Of a stretch of 54,096 nt of DNA, positions 26,984 to 36,913 are shown one piece after another. Every line of letters begins with the position of its first letter. Within the stretch, counting starts at the first letter, position 1. Location of the stretch: NCBI GenBank assembly GCA_025352105.1, contig JANXUB010000220.1, forward strand, positions 1 to 54,096, read 5' to 3'. The notes under the pieces are model-generated. The model searched no databases, had not been told where the DNA came from, and saw only the letters and a program-made list of their open reading frames with translations. The position numbers and the translations under genes were made by a program. Source of the DNA: Burkholderiales bacterium (GTDB taxonomy: Bacteria > Pseudomonadota > Gammaproteobacteria > Burkholderiales > Casimicrobiaceae).

Positions 26984-29938
26984 TTAGTTCGGTGACACAC
27001 CCAGTGATTTGACCGTTTCGATGTTGATCACGCGACCATCATCGACCGGCAGACGCTTGGACGTTTGGTACGCGGCCACTGCGGTCATCATCGATGCTTT
27101 GATGCGGCCATCAAGTGCGCCCGGATCAAAACCAGCGGTTTTGAGCGCGGTTTGCAGTTGGCGAATCTTGGTGGCTGTCGCGTTCGATTCGCACAAAACG
27201 GCACGACGCTCAACGCGACCATCGGCCACCTTGACTTGTGTCGAGATGGTCTCGAAGACAGCTGGCACCTCGATTTCGCGCGTTGCTGCTGCGCGATCAA
27301 CCACCTGACGAGCTTCGGATTTGAACACCGCAGGAACCGGCTCTTCACGGACTGAGGCGGGGGTATCGACGATTTGGCGAGCTTCGGTCTTGTAGACCGC
27401 AGCAATCGTTTCTTCGCGGAATGACGCGGGTTTATCAACCACTTGGCGCGCTACGGTTTTGTACACGGCTGGAATCGCTTCGTCGCGGAACGATGCAGGC
27501 TTGTCCACCACTTGACGCGACTCGGTCTTGTACACCGCTGGAACCAACTCTTCGCGGAACGATGCTGGCGTATCAACCACTTGCTTGGACACCTGCTGCA
27601 TGACCGCAGGAACAGCGATGCGACGGGTTGAAGCTGGTGTGTCTTCGACGCGGCGTGTGACCGTGCGGTATTCAGCCGGAATTGAAATATCGCGCGAGGT
27701 GGGTGCGCGGTCAATCACTTCACGGGTCACGGTTTTGAAGGTCGCCGGAATCACCATCTCCTCCGTGCGGGCAGGCGTCGTCACAACGCGTGTCTTCACT
27801 GTTTTGAACGTGGCTGGCACTTCGAACGTACGAACCGTCGCTGGACGATCAACCGCTTGGCGAGTTTCCGTTTTATAGACCGCTGCGACCTTTACTTCAC
27901 GAACGTAGCCTTCAATGCCGGACGCTGCGCCCGCAGTGTTTTTGGCCGTTGCTGCTGAAACACCCGCAGCGGCACCGCGCGAAGCGGAGCCTGTCGTTGC
28001 CGCACGCGAGCCCGCAGCACCCAAAGCCGCGCCCGCAGACACGGAGCCTTGCCAGCCGTCAATCGACGCAGCGCGAAGGATGCGGTCACCGTTGGGCATG
28101 GCGACCAGGTCACCCTTGTCGTCAAACTTGTAACCACTCGCACGAAGCTTGTCGACGTCGATTTCCTGACGTGTCACGGTCTGGAAGGTGCCAGGGATGT
28201 CGACTGAGCGGCTGCTGGCCGCTTTGTCGAGGACCTGGCGGGACACTTCGGCGTACTGCGCTGGAATCTCGACTTCGCGTACAGCGGCCGCAGACTTCAA
28301 TACTTGACGCGTAATCGTCTGGTATTGCTCCGGGATTTCGACCAGACAATACACCTCGTCATCAGCGCCGATTTGCGCATTGGATGCGATCAGTGCGCTT
28401 TGGGCGGCTGTCGTGCCTGCGCGGGTGGTTCCGTAGCTTGTGTTGCTGCTCGTGGTGTCAACTTTTGCGCCATCGACTTTGCCGTCTGCGCCGACGGTGA
28501 AACCGCTGGCAGGACGAACGTTGATGGCACGGCTTACCCAGCTGCTGCCCTTTTTCCATTCGCGGGTCGCGTCGGATACCTTGACGCGCTCGGTCACGGT
28601 TTCGAACACGGCAGGCACGGTCTCAAGGCGCTTGCTAGCTTCACGCACCACCATGCGCTCGGTGACCGTTTTGTAGGTGGCTGGCACGACTTCCAGGCGC
28701 GCGCTGGCTGCGGAAGCTTGCACTTGCTGGCTGACCGTGCGCAGTGGAATTTGAATCGGCTCGTAGCGCAACGATTCCGGCGTAACCAGAACGCTCTCAG
28801 TCACGGTGCGGAAGGTCGGCGCAATCGTTTCAGTGCGGGTCATCGCGGGTTTGTCGAGGATGGTCTCTTCAACATCGCCGTACACCGCCGGGATCACTTT
28901 GAGCTCTTTACGCTCAGGCGTCACCATCACCTGCTCGGACGCTGTTTTGAACGTACCCGGCACGACTTCAATGCGCTTGCTCTCGGGTTTGACCAACACC
29001 TGCTCGGTGACATTTTTGTAGGTGGCCGCAATCGGTTCCTCACGGAACGTCTCGGGCTTGACCACGATGGTCTCGCTCACCGTCTTGAAGGTAGCGTTCA
29101 CAGGAATTTGACGCTTGAACTCTGGGCTCACCAAAACTTGCTCAGTGACCGTTTTGAACGTGGCTGGCACCGGGATGAAGCGCTTCGACTCAGGCTGCAC
29201 GAGCACTTGCTCGCTGACCGTTTTGTAAGTCGCGGCCACCGGAATCTGGCGCTTGGTTTCAGGCGACACGAGCACTTGCTCGGTGACCGTCTTCATCGTC
29301 GCTGCAATCGGGATGTAGCGCTTGGTCTCAGGTTGCACCAGCACCTGCTCGGTGACGGTACGTGTCGTGGCCGGAATCACTTCGAAGCGCTTGGTGGCGG
29401 GTACTTTCACCACTTGCTCGGTCTTTGTTTCAAAGCGTGGACCGATGACGATGTTCGCGAAACAATCACTGCTGCCGGTCAGCAGTGAGATTGGGCGCGG
29501 AAAGTTGTCGCTGAAATTGTTGTCGCATTTCTGCATCGCAACGCGCACGAGCTTGCCGGCAGCGTTGGAATACAGATTGACTGCCATATCCGGGCTGTAC
29601 GGAACGTATTGTCCGATCAAGGGTGCGCTAACGCCGTCGCGGCCTTGTGAGCGCCCCACGCCCACATCACACGCGCCCTGACCGTATTGCGCGCCTGCGT
29701 CGCTCAGTTTGCCCTGCTTGACGCTTGTCTCGCCGTCGCGTTGCAGCGGCGGGTGTTCGGTGAACGGTTCGTAGAACTTGGCGGTTCCTGCGGCAACGGC
29801 GGCGTCGCATTCAGCGGCGGTCGCATAGCCGACGTTGCCGTGTCGATCAGTCGCTGCGAGCAGTGGCGCAGCGTAGATTAATGTGGTTCCGAAAAGCGCT
29901 AATGACAGCGTTCGGTTGAAAGTGGTCCGGTGACTCAT
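26984..29938 (-). CDS. Secreted 23-residue-repeat protein with C-terminal peptidoglycan-binding domain
   Basis: 984 residues. A signal peptide (about 1-28, ending PLLAA) and a Cys-containing head are followed by about 25 copies of a 23-residue unit of the type TVTEQVLVQPETKRYIPIAATMK. These lie in blocks at roughly 165-460, 545-620 and 695-920, separated by Ser/Gly/Ala-rich linkers. The unit alternates polar and hydrophobic residues, suggesting beta structure. The end (about 925-975) resembles PG_binding_1 (IRQLQTALKTAGFDPGALDG). Its role is unknown; a cell-wall-attached periplasmic or surface fibre is an inference. The 69-bp DNA periodicity is coding and not a CRISPR. ATG at 29938 has AGGAAC upstream. 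Confidence 0.88.
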   Translation of the reverse strand: MSHRTTFNRTLSLALFGTTLIYAAPLLAATDRHGNVGYATAAECDAAVAAGTAKFYEPFTEHPPLQRDGETSVKQGKLSDAGAQYGQGACDVGVGRSQGRDGVSAPLIGQYVPYSPDMAVNLYSNAAGKLVRVAMQKCDNNFSDNFPRPISLLTGSSDCFANIVIGPRFETKTEQVVKVPATKRFEVIPATTRTVTEQVLVQPETKRYIPIAATMKTVTEQVLVSPETKRQIPVAATYKTVSEQVLVQPESKRFIPVPATFKTVTEQVLVSPEFKRQIPVNATFKTVSETIVVKPETFREEPIAATYKNVTEQVLVKPESKRIEVVPGTFKTASEQVMVTPERKELKVIPAVYGDVEETILDKPAMTRTETIAPTFRTVTESVLVTPESLRYEPIQIPLRTVSQQVQASAASARLEVVPATYKTVTERMVVREASKRLETVPAVFETVTERVKVSDATREWKKGSSWVSRAINVRPASGFTVGADGKVDGAKVDTTSSNTSYGTTRAGTTAAQSALIASNAQIGADDEVYCLVEIPEQYQTITRQVLKSAAAVREVEIPAQYAEVSRQVLDKAASSRSVDIPGTFQTVTRQEIDVDKLRASGYKFDDKGDLVAMPNGDRILRAASIDGWQGSVSAGAALGAAGSRAATTGSASRGAAAGVSAATAKNTAGAASGIEGYVREVKVAAVYKTETRQAVDRPATVRTFEVPATFKTVKTRVVTTPARTEEMVIPATFKTVTREVIDRAPTSRDISIPAEYRTVTRRVEDTPASTRRIAVPAVMQQVSKQVVDTPASFREELVPAVYKTESRQVVDKPASFRDEAIPAVYKTVARQVVDKPASFREETIAAVYKTEARQIVDTPASVREEPVPAVFKSEARQVVDRAAATREIEVPAVFETISTQVKVADGRVERRAVLCESNATATKIRQLQTALKTAGFDPGALDGRIKASMMTAVAAYQTSKRLPVDDGRVINIETVKSLGVSPN

Positions 29939-30272
29939 GTTGAAGTTCCTATTGATTGGATTTCAGTAGTGGTGGCAATTGCATTTCGTGCGTGTGCATT
30001 CTGTACTCCCGTTCAAAACATGGGGCGCTGGATTGTGTTCAAGTGGCTTTAAACGGGGTAGGAATTAGCTGAAACTGCCGAACGCAGGGAACATTCCTAG
30101 AGTTGCGCAACGCTTTTTCCTTAAGTTCACCGTTATTCACGGTTTGGCGATAGCGCTTGGCGCTCGGTGGCATGGGTTGATGCATTCCATATGTGGAGCG
30201 TGGTCGACAGGCGGCGCGAAGAATGTTCCTAAAATAAGAGTCTTCCATCCGTTTCCGTCTGCGCCATCCATC
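29939..30272. other. Divergent intergenic region, repeat protein / gcdH
   Basis: 334 bp. I see no gene, no convincing promoter hexamers and no member of the repeat families. Frames reaching in from both flanks have no family similarity. Confidence 0.5.
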
Positions 30273-31466
30273 ATGCAAGTGCCCAAGTCCGCCAAAGCCA
30301 CTTTCAATTGGAGCGACCCGCTGCTCCTCGATCAGCAACTCACCGAAGACGAGCGCATGATCCGCGATGCGTCGGCGCAGTACGCGCAGGACAAATTGCT
30401 GCCGCGCGTGGTCGAGGCGTTTCGCAATGAGTACACCGACCCGGCAATATTTCGCGAGATGGGCGCGCTTGGTTTGCTCGGCTCGACAATCCCGGAGCAG
30501 TACGGCGGCGCGGGGTTGAACTACGTCGCCTATGGCCTTATTGCGCGGGAAATTGAGCGTGTCGACTCCGGCTATCGCTCGATGATGAGCGTGCAGAGTT
30601 CGCTGGTGATGGTGCCGATTAACGCGTTCGGTAGCGAGGCGCAAAAGCAGAAATATTTGCCGAAACTCGCGACTGGTGAATGGATCGGTTGCTTCGGTTT
30701 GACCGAGCCAAACGCAGGCTCGGACCCGGCGAGCATGAGCACACGCGCGAAGTCGGTGCCGGGTGGTTTCTCGGTGTCGGGCGCGAAGATGTGGATCTCG
30801 AATTCGCCGTTTGCCGACGTGTTTGTGGTGTGGGCGAAAAACGACGAAGGTCGCATTCGTGGCTACATTCTTGACAAGGGCATGAAGGGTTTGTCGGCGC
30901 CTGCGATCAAGGGCAAGATTGGTTTGCGCGCGTCGACGACGGGCGAGATTGTGATGGATGGCGTGTTCGTTCCCGCCGAAAACGAATTGCCGAACGTGGA
31001 GGGACTCAAAGGCCCCTTCACCTGCCTGAATTCAGCGCGCTATGGCATCGCCTGGGGCGCGCTTGGCGCGGCGGAGGACTGCTGGTTTCGGGCGCGGCAA
31101 TACGTGATGGATCGCAATCAATTCGGTCGTCCGCTCGCGGCGAATCAATTGATCCAGAAGAAGCTCGCCGACATGCAAACCGAAATCACCATGGGTCTGC
31201 AAGGCTGTCTGCGCTTGGGCCGCATGAAGGATGAGGGCACCGATTCGGTTGAAATCACCAGCATCATGAAGCGGAACAGTTGCGGCAAAGCGCTCGATAT
31301 TGCCCGCGTTGCCCGCGACATGCTGGGCGGTAATGGCGTGAGCGACGAATACGGCGTGATGCGCCACATGGTGAACCTTGAAGTGGTGAATACGTACGAG
31401 GGCACGCACGACATTCACGCGCTGATTCTGGGGCGTGCGCAGACCGGGATTCAGGCGTTTCAATAG
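30273..31466 (+). CDS. gcdH: Glutaryl-CoA dehydrogenase (acyl-CoA dehydrogenase family)
   Basis: 397 residues, FAD-dependent. It converts glutaryl-CoA to crotonyl-CoA in lysine/tryptophan breakdown. Typical blocks: [67 protein letters not shown] and the C-terminal [17 protein letters not shown] with the catalytic Glu near 376. ATG at 30273 begins the conserved region; the frame is open upstream but dissimilar. It is separated from the accessory cassette by only 51 nt, which is mostly a palindrome. Confidence 0.94.
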   Translation: MQVPKSAKATFNWSDPLLLDQQLTEDERMIRDASAQYAQDKLLPRVVEAFRNEYTDPAIFREMGALGLLGSTIPEQYGGAGLNYVAYGLIAREIERVDSGYRSMMSVQSSLVMVPINAFGSEAQKQKYLPKLATGEWIGCFGLTEPNAGSDPASMSTRAKSVPGGFSVSGAKMWISNSPFADVFVVWAKNDEGRIRGYILDKGMKGLSAPAIKGKIGLRASTTGEIVMDGVFVPAENELPNVEGLKGPFTCLNSARYGIAWGALGAAEDCWFRARQYVMDRNQFGRPLAANQLIQKKLADMQTEITMGLQGCLRLGRMKDEGTDSVEITSIMKRNSCGKALDIARVARDMLGGNGVSDEYGVMRHMVNLEVVNTYEGTHDIHALILGRAQTGIQAFQ

Positions 31467-31484
31467 CAGTAAAACTGGATTTTA

Positions 31485-31516
31485 GATATGATTGAGTAAA
31501 TTTACTCAATCATATC
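31485..31516. promoter_or_regulatory. Perfect 32-bp palindrome upstream of the DUF4143 ATPase gene
   Basis: GATATGATTGAGTAAA (31485-31500) followed by its exact reverse complement (31501-31516), ending one base before the ATG at 31518. Each half contains TATGAT, a good -10 hexamer. The position suggests an operator for autoregulation, or a hairpin limiting translation. It also separates gcdH from the cassette. Confidence 0.75.
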
Positions 31517-31517
31517 A

Positions 31518-32819
31518 ATGTACTCTCGTCCTCACCTACCGCTGCTTCTCGCTCGAGTCAGTGAACCGGCTGTTCGTGCCATGCAGATTGTCGCCGGACC
31601 GCGGCAGGTCGGAAAGACGACGCTGATTCACGATTTGCTGGCCCGTTTGACCGCGAAGCGACGCAACGAAAACGTTGCGTGGATGTTCGAGGCCGTCGAC
31701 CAATTTGAGCCGACTAACGAATCGGACATTTCATCGACACAGATCAGCATCGTTAATCGAGCGCGACCTCGCGACGCAGAATGGTTGGCGCAACGATGGA
31801 AGGCTGCGCGTATTCGCGCTCGACAGTGGGCTTTGCGTTTAGAGCGCGATGATGAATCGCCTTACGTTTTGGTGTTCGACGAAATCCAGAAGATTGCCAA
31901 CTGGTCTGAGCACGTAAAAGGGCTGTGGGATGCCGACCGAGCGGAGCGACTCAACATGCATGTGGTGCTCCTTGGATCGTCACCCCTGCTCGTGCAAAGA
32001 GGATTGACCGAAAGCCTTGCAGGAAGGTATGAGTTGTTAAACGTTCGGCATTGGGGTCTGACCGAGACGCAGGCAGCGTTTGACCTAACCGTTGAAGAAC
32101 ACATTTTTTTTGGTGGATATCCGGGAGCTTTACCGCTGCGCCATGAGGAAGAGCGTTGGCGAAGTTATGTGCTCACTTCACTGATACAGCCGAGCATCGA
32201 GCGCGACGTGTTGGCGCTGCATCGGGTCGAGAAGCCTGCGTTACTCAAGCAATTGTTCGAGCTTTCGGCCGCGTACTCGGGCCAAATGCTGTCGTATACA
32301 AAGATGCTGGGCCAACTGCAAGAGGCCGGAAACACAACGACTCTCGCGCATTATTTGCAACTTTTGGAACAGTCCGGTTTGATTTCGGGCCTGAGTAAAC
32401 ATGCCGGGGAAGTCGTCAGGCGGCGGGGCTCCAGTCCGAAGCTAAACGTTCACAACACTGCGTTAATGACAGCAGGCTCCGGCTACACCTTCCAGCAGGC
32501 GCAGGCCGACCGTGATTTCTGGGGGCGTCTGACTGAAGCTTGCGTGGGCGCGCATCTCATCAACACCGCAGAGGCCAGCTGTCGTGTTCACTATTGGCGC
32601 GAAAGCCCGCACGAGGTGGATTTTGTGCTTCAAGGCGCACGGTCATTAACTGCTATCGAAGTGAAAAGCGGTCGACGCTCAACTCATGTTGCCGGATTGG
32701 ATGCATTTTGCGACTCGTTTAAAGTGACGCGGCGACTTGTTGTGGGCGGTGCCGCAGGCTGCGATGTTTCGGTAGCTGAGTTTCTGAGCGAACCTGCCAG
32801 CTATTGGATCAATCCCTGA
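31518..32819 (+). CDS. AAA-family ATPase with DUF4143 / PD-(D/E)XK-like C-terminus
   Basis: 433 residues. AAA_14 ATPase core: Walker A GPRQVGKTT (27-35), Walker B VLVFDEIQKI (about 117-126), sensor-like VVLLGSSPLL, then the FFGGYPGALPLR and VLTSLIQPSIERDVL blocks typical of DUF4143 proteins. A C-terminal EVDFV..TAIEVK motif (Asp about 368, Glu 381, Lys 383) matches the PD-(D/E)XK nuclease fold found in this family. The cellular role of the family is poorly known; it is common in accessory regions. There is no Shine-Dalgarno sequence, because the palindrome runs up to the ATG. It precedes a giant NTPase with a possible 16-nt overlap. Confidence 0.9.
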   Translation: MYSRPHLPLLLARVSEPAVRAMQIVAGPRQVGKTTLIHDLLARLTAKRRNENVAWMFEAVDQFEPTNESDISSTQISIVNRARPRDAEWLAQRWKAARIRARQWALRLERDDESPYVLVFDEIQKIANWSEHVKGLWDADRAERLNMHVVLLGSSPLLVQRGLTESLAGRYELLNVRHWGLTETQAAFDLTVEEHIFFGGYPGALPLRHEEERWRSYVLTSLIQPSIERDVLALHRVEKPALLKQLFELSAAYSGQMLSYTKMLGQLQEAGNTTTLAHYLQLLEQSGLISGLSKHAGEVVRRRGSSPKLNVHNTALMTAGSGYTFQQAQADRDFWGRLTEACVGAHLINTAEASCRVHYWRESPHEVDFVLQGARSLTAIEVKSGRRSTHVAGLDAFCDSFKVTRRLVVGGAAGCDVSVAEFLSEPASYWINP

Positions 32820-35800
32820 GCGATGCAATGGTGCACGTCGATAGACAAGTCACTGACGCGTCAAACGCACCCAAACACGGCGCAGAATCGTCTTCATCAA
32901 CTGCGCCATTCAGCGTCACCGCAACGCGCGACGACTACGCCTATGTGTTGCTGGGTGATCCGGGGCTTGGCAAGACGACGGTGTTTAAACAAGAGGCAGA
33001 ATCGACCAACGCCGATTTTTTCACCGCGCGCGATTTTTCGGTGCTCCCGCTTGATCGAGAAAGCTGTGCGAATAAGACGCTATTTATTGACGCGTTAGAC
33101 GAAAGTCGTGCAGGCGTTCAAGACGGCCGATCCGTGCTAGATCAGATTCGCGCCAAACTGATCGCGTTAGGCATGCCAAGATTTCGTCTCTCGTGCCGTG
33201 CCGCAGACTGGCTTGGCGAAAGCGATGCAACAGCACTTGCCAACCTGCTTAACGGCGAACGTAACCTCCGTGTATATCGCCTTCAGCCGCTAAGCGATGC
33301 CGACATCACAATGCTGCTGACAAACGCGTTTGCCGTTGCCGACGCGCCGCAATTTTTGCAGCATGCTCGTCACAACGGCATTGAATCGTTACTAGCAAAT
33401 CCGCAGACGCTCAAGATGCTCGCGAAAGCGGTCGGTAAGCAACAACAGTGGCCGGATTCACGCGCTAGCACGTACGAACTCGCGTGCAACACACTCGCTA
33501 CGGAGCTGAACAACGAGCATCAAAGCGCCAAGCGCAAATCATGGCCTGGCATGCCGAAACTGTTGGATGCAGCGGGGCTAATATCGGCGCTGTTTCTCTG
33601 CTCAGATCGATCCGAAATACGCATCGCGCGCAGCGGCGCGAACGACGCCAAAGCCCTGGTGTTGCAAGAAATCGTCAACACGCACGCCCTTCCGATGCAA
33701 GACGTGGTTGAGACAAATTTGTTTACGACCGCGGGTGAAAACGCATGGATACCTGCGCACCGCAGCGTTGCCGAGTTTCTGGCAGCTCGGTATGTTGCTG
33801 GGCTTGTCAAGGACGGTTTGTCTCCCGGTCGAGTTGCCTCACTGATACTCGGCGCTGACGCGGGCGTCGTCACCAGTTTGCGCGGATTCAACGCGTGGTT
33901 GGCCAACTGCTCGCCATTGGCGCGCGCCCGATTGGTTGAGGCTGATCCGCAAGGCGTGTTGTTGTACGGCGATGTGAAATCGTTCACACGTAGTAACAAA
34001 GCTCATCTGCTAGATTGCCTGCGGCAATCACTCGTAGAAAATCGCTCGCGCATTTCCGATGACTGGAATTCGCCCGCGCTCGGCGCATTGGTTGATCGCG
34101 ACATGGCGGAAGAATTCGTGGCAATTCTTCGATGCTCGGGGCGTGATCGAGCCGATCAAGCGATGGCTGACTTGGTGGTCACAGCCCTCGCGTTGGGCGA
34201 AAAAATTGAGGGTGTTGCTCCGGAGCTGCTTGCAGTAGCGCGTGACGCTTCGCGATGGTCTGGAATGCGGCGGTACGCGCTTCGCACCTATCTTCGCCTA
34301 TATGCAGAATCCGACGCGCCCGTGCTGCAATTATTCAAAGATGTTGCTGCTGGCCGGGTTGTTGATGATGAGGATGAATTGCTGGGTACTTTGCTTCGGC
34401 ACCTCTATCCGGAAAAACTCTCAATCGAAGCTGCACTAGAGCACCTGCGTGCGCCAAAGTCTTCAGGCTACTTTGGGAGTTTCAGGGCATTTTGGCAATC
34501 TGTCTTTCTTCAAGTTACGCCATCGAATCGGTTGACAGAGCTGCTTGACCTGCTAGCCGCGCGACCGACACTCGAAGACCAGCGCGGTAACGAATATTAC
34601 TGGCGATTTGCCAGCCACAGTCTCATCCGCGCACTTGAAGACATTGGCGATGACATCGACGACGAAAAGCTTTACCGCTGGCTAGGCGTTACGTTGGGGG
34701 AATATGACCACGATCACCTTGAGGGCGAGCTGAAAACGCAGCTCTACACATGGTTCGAAACACGGCCCCAGCGATTGGTCGCTCTGCTGCGCATTGCCGT
34801 CAAGCACCTAGGCGTCGATGGTCATCTGCGGCAAGCACTAGATCGACTGCACAACCCTGCATGGCCCCCGCAGATGGGGCATGCTCTGTTAGCGCTCGCC
34901 GAAAGCGAGTCGCGTACAGCACTTGCCGATGAGCTGTTTTGGGCTGCGGGGCAATGTCTCTACGACGCCACCAAACGCTTCGATTTGTCAATCGAGCAGC
35001 TTGAAAGTTGGGTCGCGTTGCGCCCGCGATTTGCTGAAGCGTTCACGCAGCTTCTATTTTGGGAAATCCCTGAATGGCGAATTGAGCAGACCATTGAACG
35101 CGCAAACGAGCGCCGCGAGAAGCAGGGGCGCATCGAAGAGTACCGTAAGGCACTCTCGGAAAAGCCTGCGACGGAATTTAATGTCCAAGCGTTGCATTAC
35201 TTGGCGCTTGTTCACGCAGGCTTTCTTGACGAAGGGCGAGGAGACAATCCGCTTGCGCGCATTCAAAACTTCCTTGGCCACGATGAAGTTCTTGTTGCCA
35301 AAGCGTTTGCCGCCATCGAAGCGACGTGCAACCGAAGCGATTTGCCGACCGCTGACGAAATGCTCCAGTCGTACCTGAAAGGCAAGGAGTGGCTGATCGT
35401 GCGGCCATTGCTTACCAGTTTGCAACTCGCCATGTCGTCATCGCCATCTGAGGTTTTCGATTTATCCGAAGGCACGCTGTCCACCGCGCTTATGGCGGCT
35501 TACGTTGCACCGATGACGAGCGATGCTTCGTTTCGAAAATTATTGGCTGTCGAGCACCCCCCAATGGTTGCCGACACGTTTTCGCGTTATGCCACCGCCG
35601 CACTCAACGCGGGAAAGAGCATGCTGAACGGTGCCTATGAAATGACTGATGACAGCGCGTTTGCAGCGGCGGCGAAATTGGCGCTGACCCCCATCCTGAC
35701 GGCCTTCCCTCGGCGCGCCTCGCTGGAGCAGCTCTACGATCTTGCACGATTCATCAAGTCCTTCGCATCGTTGTGCAGTGAGCGGGACGTGCTGGAGATG

Positions 35801-36868
35801 GTCGCGAAAAAGCTTGCGCTAAAAACGCTTGATGTGGGTCAACGAACGTATTGGCTAGCCGTCGGGCTAATGCTCGCGCCGAAAAAGTATGAAAAGCCGT
35901 TACGAAATTGGGTGGAGCGCAACGAGATTCGGATTGGTCACCTCGGTACTTTTCTAGACCGTCGCGATCAATTTGTACGCGTGCAGAAAGAAATGCCAGC
36001 GTCAGCGATTGGTTTGCTGATTGAGTTGCTGGCGCTGCAGAGCCGTCCTGATCGTGCGGTAGGCGGGGTGCATCAAGTGACGCCTGACATGCATCGCGGC
36101 GAATTGGTATCGCGTTGGACAAACGAACTAGCGGCACAATCGAAAGAGGAGGCTCGACTTGAGTTGCTGCGCCTTAGCGCGTTGCCAGATTTAGCCCCAT
36201 GGTTGAGCGGACTGCATGAAGCCAGCGCGGCGCAAGCGATCTTGCAACGCGATGCGCACTACCGCTTTCCCGAACCCGCTGACGTTATCGAAACGTTAGC
36301 GATGGGCGCGCCCGCCAACGTCGCTGACCTTCATGCCATGCTGGTTGATGAGCTAAACCGCCTTGCCGCTGACATCGCATCGGGTGACCTTGATATTTAC
36401 AAGCAATTTTGGAATACCGACTCACACAACAATGTCGTTTCGCCAAAAGTCGAAGAGGCGGGCCGTGACGCTTTGTGCGCGCTACTTCGTGAGCGATTGG
36501 CGAGTCGTGATGTTGCGTGCGAAAAGGAGGTGCAACATGCAGACCGGAAGCGTTCTGACATCACCTGCTCGCGCAACGCTTTTCGCGTGCCCATCGAAAT
36601 CAAGACCCAAATGCACAAGGGTGTGTGGCGCGCGGTTGGCGAGCAACTCATCGACAAATACACGACAGACCCGCGAACAGGCGGCTACGGTGTGTATCTC
36701 GTGTTGTGGTTTGGAAGCGAATTTAAGCTCGAGTCGCCATCGACAGGAAAAAAACCAAACACAGCAAAAGCAGTGCAAACTTTTTTAGAGTCGGCGTTGT
36801 CGCCAGCGCAGCGTAAGCTCATCACAATCTGCGTAATCGATGTATCTTCAACGAGGTCACGTGGATAA
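32804..36868 (+). CDS. Giant STAND/NACHT-like P-loop NTPase with C-terminal PD-(D/E)XK nuclease-like domain
   Basis: 1354 residues counted from a TTG at 32804; an in-frame ATG at 32828 (MVHVDRQV) gives 1346, starts 8 nt after the upstream stop and is equally plausible. NTPase core: Walker A GDPGLGKTT (51-59), Walker B TLFIDALDESR (about 92-102), sensor FRLSCRAADWLG, YRLQPLSDADI, a LLANPQTLKML helix and IPAHRSVAEFLAARYVAGL, a sequence of motifs seen in NACHT/STAND ATPases. Residues about 350-1200 look like helical solenoid repeats, the usual sensor part. The last ~145 residues contain SDIT...VPIEIKTQ...GEQLIDKY (Asp 1252, Glu 1265, Lys 1267), a nuclease-type active site. This architecture points to anti-phage defence; the function is inferred. 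Confidence 0.82.
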   Translation: MDQSLSDAMVHVDRQVTDASNAPKHGAESSSSTAPFSVTATRDDYAYVLLGDPGLGKTTVFKQEAESTNADFFTARDFSVLPLDRESCANKTLFIDALDESRAGVQDGRSVLDQIRAKLIALGMPRFRLSCRAADWLGESDATALANLLNGERNLRVYRLQPLSDADITMLLTNAFAVADAPQFLQHARHNGIESLLANPQTLKMLAKAVGKQQQWPDSRASTYELACNTLATELNNEHQSAKRKSWPGMPKLLDAAGLISALFLCSDRSEIRIARSGANDAKALVLQEIVNTHALPMQDVVETNLFTTAGENAWIPAHRSVAEFLAARYVAGLVKDGLSPGRVASLILGADAGVVTSLRGFNAWLANCSPLARARLVEADPQGVLLYGDVKSFTRSNKAHLLDCLRQSLVENRSRISDDWNSPALGALVDRDMAEEFVAILRCSGRDRADQAMADLVVTALALGEKIEGVAPELLAVARDASRWSGMRRYALRTYLRLYAESDAPVLQLFKDVAAGRVVDDEDELLGTLLRHLYPEKLSIEAALEHLRAPKSSGYFGSFRAFWQSVFLQVTPSNRLTELLDLLAARPTLEDQRGNEYYWRFASHSLIRALEDIGDDIDDEKLYRWLGVTLGEYDHDHLEGELKTQLYTWFETRPQRLVALLRIAVKHLGVDGHLRQALDRLHNPAWPPQMGHALLALAESESRTALADELFWAAGQCLYDATKRFDLSIEQLESWVALRPRFAEAFTQLLFWEIPEWRIEQTIERANERREKQGRIEEYRKALSEKPATEFNVQALHYLALVHAGFLDEGRGDNPLARIQNFLGHDEVLVAKAFAAIEATCNRSDLPTADEMLQSYLKGKEWLIVRPLLTSLQLAMSSSPSEVFDLSEGTLSTALMAAYVAPMTSDASFRKLLAVEHPPMVADTFSRYATAALNAGKSMLNGAYEMTDDSAFAAAAKLALTPILTAFPRRASLEQLYDLARFIKSFASLCSERDVLEMVAKKLALKTLDVGQRTYWLAVGLMLAPKKYEKPLRNWVERNEIRIGHLGTFLDRRDQFVRVQKEMPASAIGLLIELLALQSRPDRAVGGVHQVTPDMHRGELVSRWTNELAAQSKEEARLELLRLSALPDLAPWLSGLHEASAAQAILQRDAHYRFPEPADVIETLAMGAPANVADLHAMLVDELNRLAADIASGDLDIYKQFWNTDSHNNVVSPKVEEAGRDALCALLRERLASRDVACEKEVQHADRKRSDITCSRNAFRVPIEIKTQMHKGVWRAVGEQLIDKYTTDPRTGGYGVYLVLWFGSEFKLESPSTGKKPNTAKAVQTFLESALSPAQRKLITICVIDVSSTRSRG

Positions 36869-36913
36869 TTCATTCATAAACGTTGCATGCGTCCACGCCG
36901 GTGCCAAAAACTT

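Noticed and set aside
27000-29400. Regular direct repeats that could suggest a CRISPR array
   Set aside because: The period is 69 bp, in frame, with no spacers of unrelated sequence; it encodes the 23-residue protein repeat.
28304-29488. 394-residue open frame antisense to the repeat protein
   Set aside because: It is a mirror of the 69-bp coding periodicity. Composition is His/Arg-rich with no family resemblance, and there is no ribosome binding site.
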